Source: Streptosporangium saharense (lineage in GTDB: Bacteria; Actinomycetota; Actinomycetes; Streptosporangiales; Streptosporangiaceae). From it: a stretch of DNA of 64,000 nucleotides. A program made the translations under genes and the position numbers. This document shows positions 62,362 to 64,000 of this stretch, in pieces. The stretch is taken from NCBI RefSeq assembly GCF_014203715.1, contig NZ_JACHJP010000001.1, positions 1,156,432 to 1,220,431 on the forward strand. The letters are read 5' to 3'. The notes beneath the pieces are model-generated. The model did not search any database, was not told where the DNA came from, and saw only the letters and a list, made by a program, of their open reading frames with translations. The first letter of the stretch is position 1. Every line of letters begins with the position of its first letter.

Positions 62362-62439
62362 GCCGTATGCCAGAAGAGGATCTTCGCAGGTGGTGAACCC
62401 GGCCCGGTTGCTGGGCATCTAACCGGACAGGAGGCCACC

Positions 62440-63060
62440 ATGAAGCGCACTCGCGTCGCACTCGCCCTTGCTCCGTTTGTTCTGCTGGCCGGTTGCGGCG
62501 GTGTCTCCGGCGCTCCGCCCTCCGCGGCTCCCCAGACGAGCGTTCAGCCGACGGTCACGGCCACCGTCACCGTCTCCCCGACGCCTTCGGGGGAGATCTC
62601 CGAGGGGCCGGGGGAGGGCGAGCTGGGGCCCCCGACGACCACGCGGGAGGTCGAGGTCAGGCGGACCACGAACAATCCGCCCCTGGTGCTGGGGGCGCGT
62701 TTCGCCAAGCATCCCGGCTTCGACCGGGTGGTGATCGACCTGCGGGGCGGGCAGCCTGGCTACAGCGTGCGCTGGGTGCCCAAGCTGGTCCAGGACGGCT
62801 CTGGCGACCCGATCGACGCCCCCGGTGGGGCCTACCTCCAGGTGACCGTCACCCCGGCCAACGCGCACAGCGAGACCGGCTCCCCGACCTGGGTTGGCGG
62901 CCCGGTCTTCCACGCGGGGCTGGGCAACGTGCGCAGCGTCGTCAAGACCGGTGACTTCGAGGCCGTGGTCGGCGTGGGCATCGTCCTCGACCACAGGGCG
63001 CCCTTCCGGGTCCTCGAACAGCGCAACCCGCAGCGCCTGGTGATCGACGTCGCCCACTGA
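62440..63060 (+). CDS. AMIN-like domain lipoprotein
   Basis: A 206-residue lipoprotein. ACAGGAGG precedes the ATG. The signal MKRTRVALALAPFVLLAGC ends in lipobox LLAGC with Cys19. A Ser/Thr/Pro-rich linker (about 25-75) follows. The C-terminal AMIN-like beta domain starts near LGARFAKHPGFDRVVIDLRGGQPGY and ends FRVLEQRNPQRLVIDVAH. AMIN domains bind cell-wall polymers; in actinomycetes such lipoproteins are common and unstudied. Probably anchored to the outer face of the membrane. Confidence 0.85.
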   Translation: MKRTRVALALAPFVLLAGCGGVSGAPPSAAPQTSVQPTVTATVTVSPTPSGEISEGPGEGELGPPTTTREVEVRRTTNNPPLVLGARFAKHPGFDRVVIDLRGGQPGYSVRWVPKLVQDGSGDPIDAPGGAYLQVTVTPANAHSETGSPTWVGGPVFHAGLGNVRSVVKTGDFEAVVGVGIVLDHRAPFRVLEQRNPQRLVIDVAH

Positions 63061-63087
63061 TCACGCACGTGCTGCCAGACTGGCCCG

Positions 63088-63444
63088 ATGGTACGCAGAA
63101 TCGACAATGCCACCCGAATCCCCGTCCCCGGCGGCAAGACCATCGACGAGTACGTCGGCCGGGTCAACAGCGGCGACTCCCAGATCTCGATCGCGCACAT
63201 GACGGCTCCCCCCGGATGGGACGAACCCGCCCAGACGCCGGAGTTCACCGAGTACACCCTCGTGCTCAGGGGCACGGTCGTCGTCGAGCACGACGGGGGC
63301 GTGACCGAGGTCGGCGCGGGCCAGGCGTTCGTGAGTGAGCCGGGGGAGAGGATCCGCTACAGCTCCGGTCCCGAGGGCGCCGAGTACGTCGCCGTCTGCC
63401 TGCCCGCCTTCTCGCCGGAGGGCGCCAACAGATCCGACGCGTGA
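63088..63444 (+). CDS. cupin domain protein
   Basis: A 118-residue single cupin. Strands are visible in QISIAHMTAPPGWDEPAQTPEFTEYTLVLRG and VEHDGGVTEVGAGQAFVSEPGERIRYSS. The usual His ligands of motif 1 and 2 are largely replaced (DEPAQTPEFTEYT has Glu but no His-x-His), so it may not bind metal in the normal way. It follows the lipoprotein by 27 bases. Function unknown. Confidence 0.75.
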   Translation: MVRRIDNATRIPVPGGKTIDEYVGRVNSGDSQISIAHMTAPPGWDEPAQTPEFTEYTLVLRGTVVVEHDGGVTEVGAGQAFVSEPGERIRYSSGPEGAEYVAVCLPAFSPEGANRSDA

Positions 63445-63449
63445 CGGAC

Positions 63450-63480
63450 TTGACCTGGAGTCCACTCCACGTCCCAGACT
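63450..63480 (+). promoter_or_regulatory. MerR-type promoter
   Basis: TTGACC (63450-63455) and CAGACT (63475-63480) are separated by 19 bases, the over-long spacer of MerR-activated promoters. The spacer holds the dyad TGGAGT-CC-ACTCCA (63456-63469), the usual binding site of actinomycete MerR proteins. It drives the aldo/keto reductase gene. The MerR gene is not in the window. Confidence 0.8.
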
Positions 63481-63526
63481 CCTTCTCCGGGGCCAGGAAA
63501 CACCAGGCCATACCGGAGGAAACACC

Positions 63527-64000
63527 ATGAAGTACCGCACGATCGGCACCGACCCGAAGACCCGCCGCGAGGTGAGCGTGATCGCCCTCGGCGCCATGCT
63601 CTTCGGGTCGAAGACCGACGAGGAGACCTCCTACGCGATCCTGGACCGCTACGCCGAGGCGGGTGGGACGTTCGTCGACACCTCCAACAACTACGCCTAC
63701 TGGGTCGACGACAGCCTGGGCGGGCAGAGCGAGGAGCTGCTCGGCAGGTGGCGGCGCAGCCGCGGCGTCGGGAACGAGATCGTCATCTCCACCAAGCTGG
63801 GCGCCCGTCCGCTCGCGCCGGGCACCGGCTACTTCGACGGTGCCGACGGGCTGTCGGCGAAGGCGATCAGGGAGTCCGCCGAGCGCAGCAGGGACCGGCT
63901 CGGGGTGGACAGGCTCGACGTGCTCTACGCGCACATCGAGGACAGGAACGTTCCGGTGCGCGAGACCGTCGAGGGCTTCGCCGAGCTGGTCACCGAGGGG
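63527..64000 (+). CDS. aldo/keto reductase (partial, C-terminus outside window)
   Basis: The first 158 codons of an aldo/keto reductase cut by the right edge. It opens MKYRTIGTDPKTRREVSVIA. Tetrad residues visible are Asp and Tyr in FVDTSNNYAYW, Lys in VISTKLGARP and His in VLYAHIEDR. GGAGGA precedes the ATG. The MerR-type promoter upstream indicates induction by a small molecule, a known arrangement for stress-induced aldo/keto reductases. Confidence 0.93.
   Translation, partial: MKYRTIGTDPKTRREVSVIALGAMLFGSKTDEETSYAILDRYAEAGGTFVDTSNNYAYWVDDSLGGQSEELLGRWRRSRGVGNEIVISTKLGARPLAPGTGYFDGADGLSAKAIRESAERSRDRLGVDRLDVLYAHIEDRNVPVRETVEGFAELVTEG

Overview
The window is high-GC actinomycete chromosome. 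Codon third positions are almost all G or C, GTG and TTG starts are common, and the backbone gene order (sucC-sucD, DUF6350, purN-purH, folD, mdh, trpS, a DD-carboxypeptidase beside a SCO4848-type membrane protein, then the BMP-type nucleoside ABC cluster with cdd and deoA) follows the core region known from Streptomyces, as far as I can recall it. The accessory content and a eukaryote-like dimeric isocitrate dehydrogenase fit the Streptosporangiaceae (Streptosporangium/Nonomuraea relatives) better than Streptomyces. This placement is inference. I see no rRNA, tRNA, CRISPR array, prophage or insertion sequence.

Layout. 1-2.8 kb: three tandem paralogous secreted proteins on the minus strand. 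3-7.4 kb: a standalone B12-binding subunit, sucC-sucD with a strong terminator, and a DUF6350 membrane protein. 7.5-9.9 kb: a TetR regulator with twin operators, an atypical SDR, a LOG-like protein and a membrane protein, lying between DUF6350 and purN. 9.9-13.4 kb: purN, purH, a small membrane protein and folD (one-carbon and purine synthesis). 13.4-27.3 kb: an accessory island with a Bcr-type exporter, a peptide/opine-type ABC importer split over two divergent units, an AraC regulator, a fused dimethylformamidase-like hydrolase, a CocE-type hydrolase, an aldo/keto reductase and a cupin. It ends in three tandem hairpins.

27.7-39.3 kb: an FHA-HTH regulator, citrate synthase, DUF3017 and icd. 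Next is a divergent pair of signalling fusions: a sigma-like domain joined through a membrane segment to a probable propeller, and a Ser/Thr kinase joined to a periplasmic-binding-protein sensor. PadR with a 14-TM exporter, mdh and a DUF11 secreted protein follow. With sucCD, most oxidative TCA steps cluster here. 39.3-51.3 kb: structured dispersed repeats, galE, a CNNM transporter, trpS, YihY, a two-component system with a surface protein, a DD-carboxypeptidase, a PGM1-like ATP-grasp ligase and an M20 amidohydrolase. 51.3-58.5 kb: a nucleoside uptake and salvage operon (BMP lipoprotein, ATPase, two permeases, cdd, deoA). 58.4-64 kb: TetR with an alpha/beta hydrolase, MarR with a 14-TM exporter, an AMIN-like lipoprotein, a cupin and an aldo/keto reductase under a MerR-type promoter, cut by the window edge.

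The most unusual items are the repeat family at 39.3-39.6 and 49.6-49.75 kb, whose hairpin arms change in a compensatory way between copies; the one-chain DMFase-like enzyme and its transport and catabolic neighbours; and the divergent pair of membrane signalling fusions at 31.5-35.2 kb.
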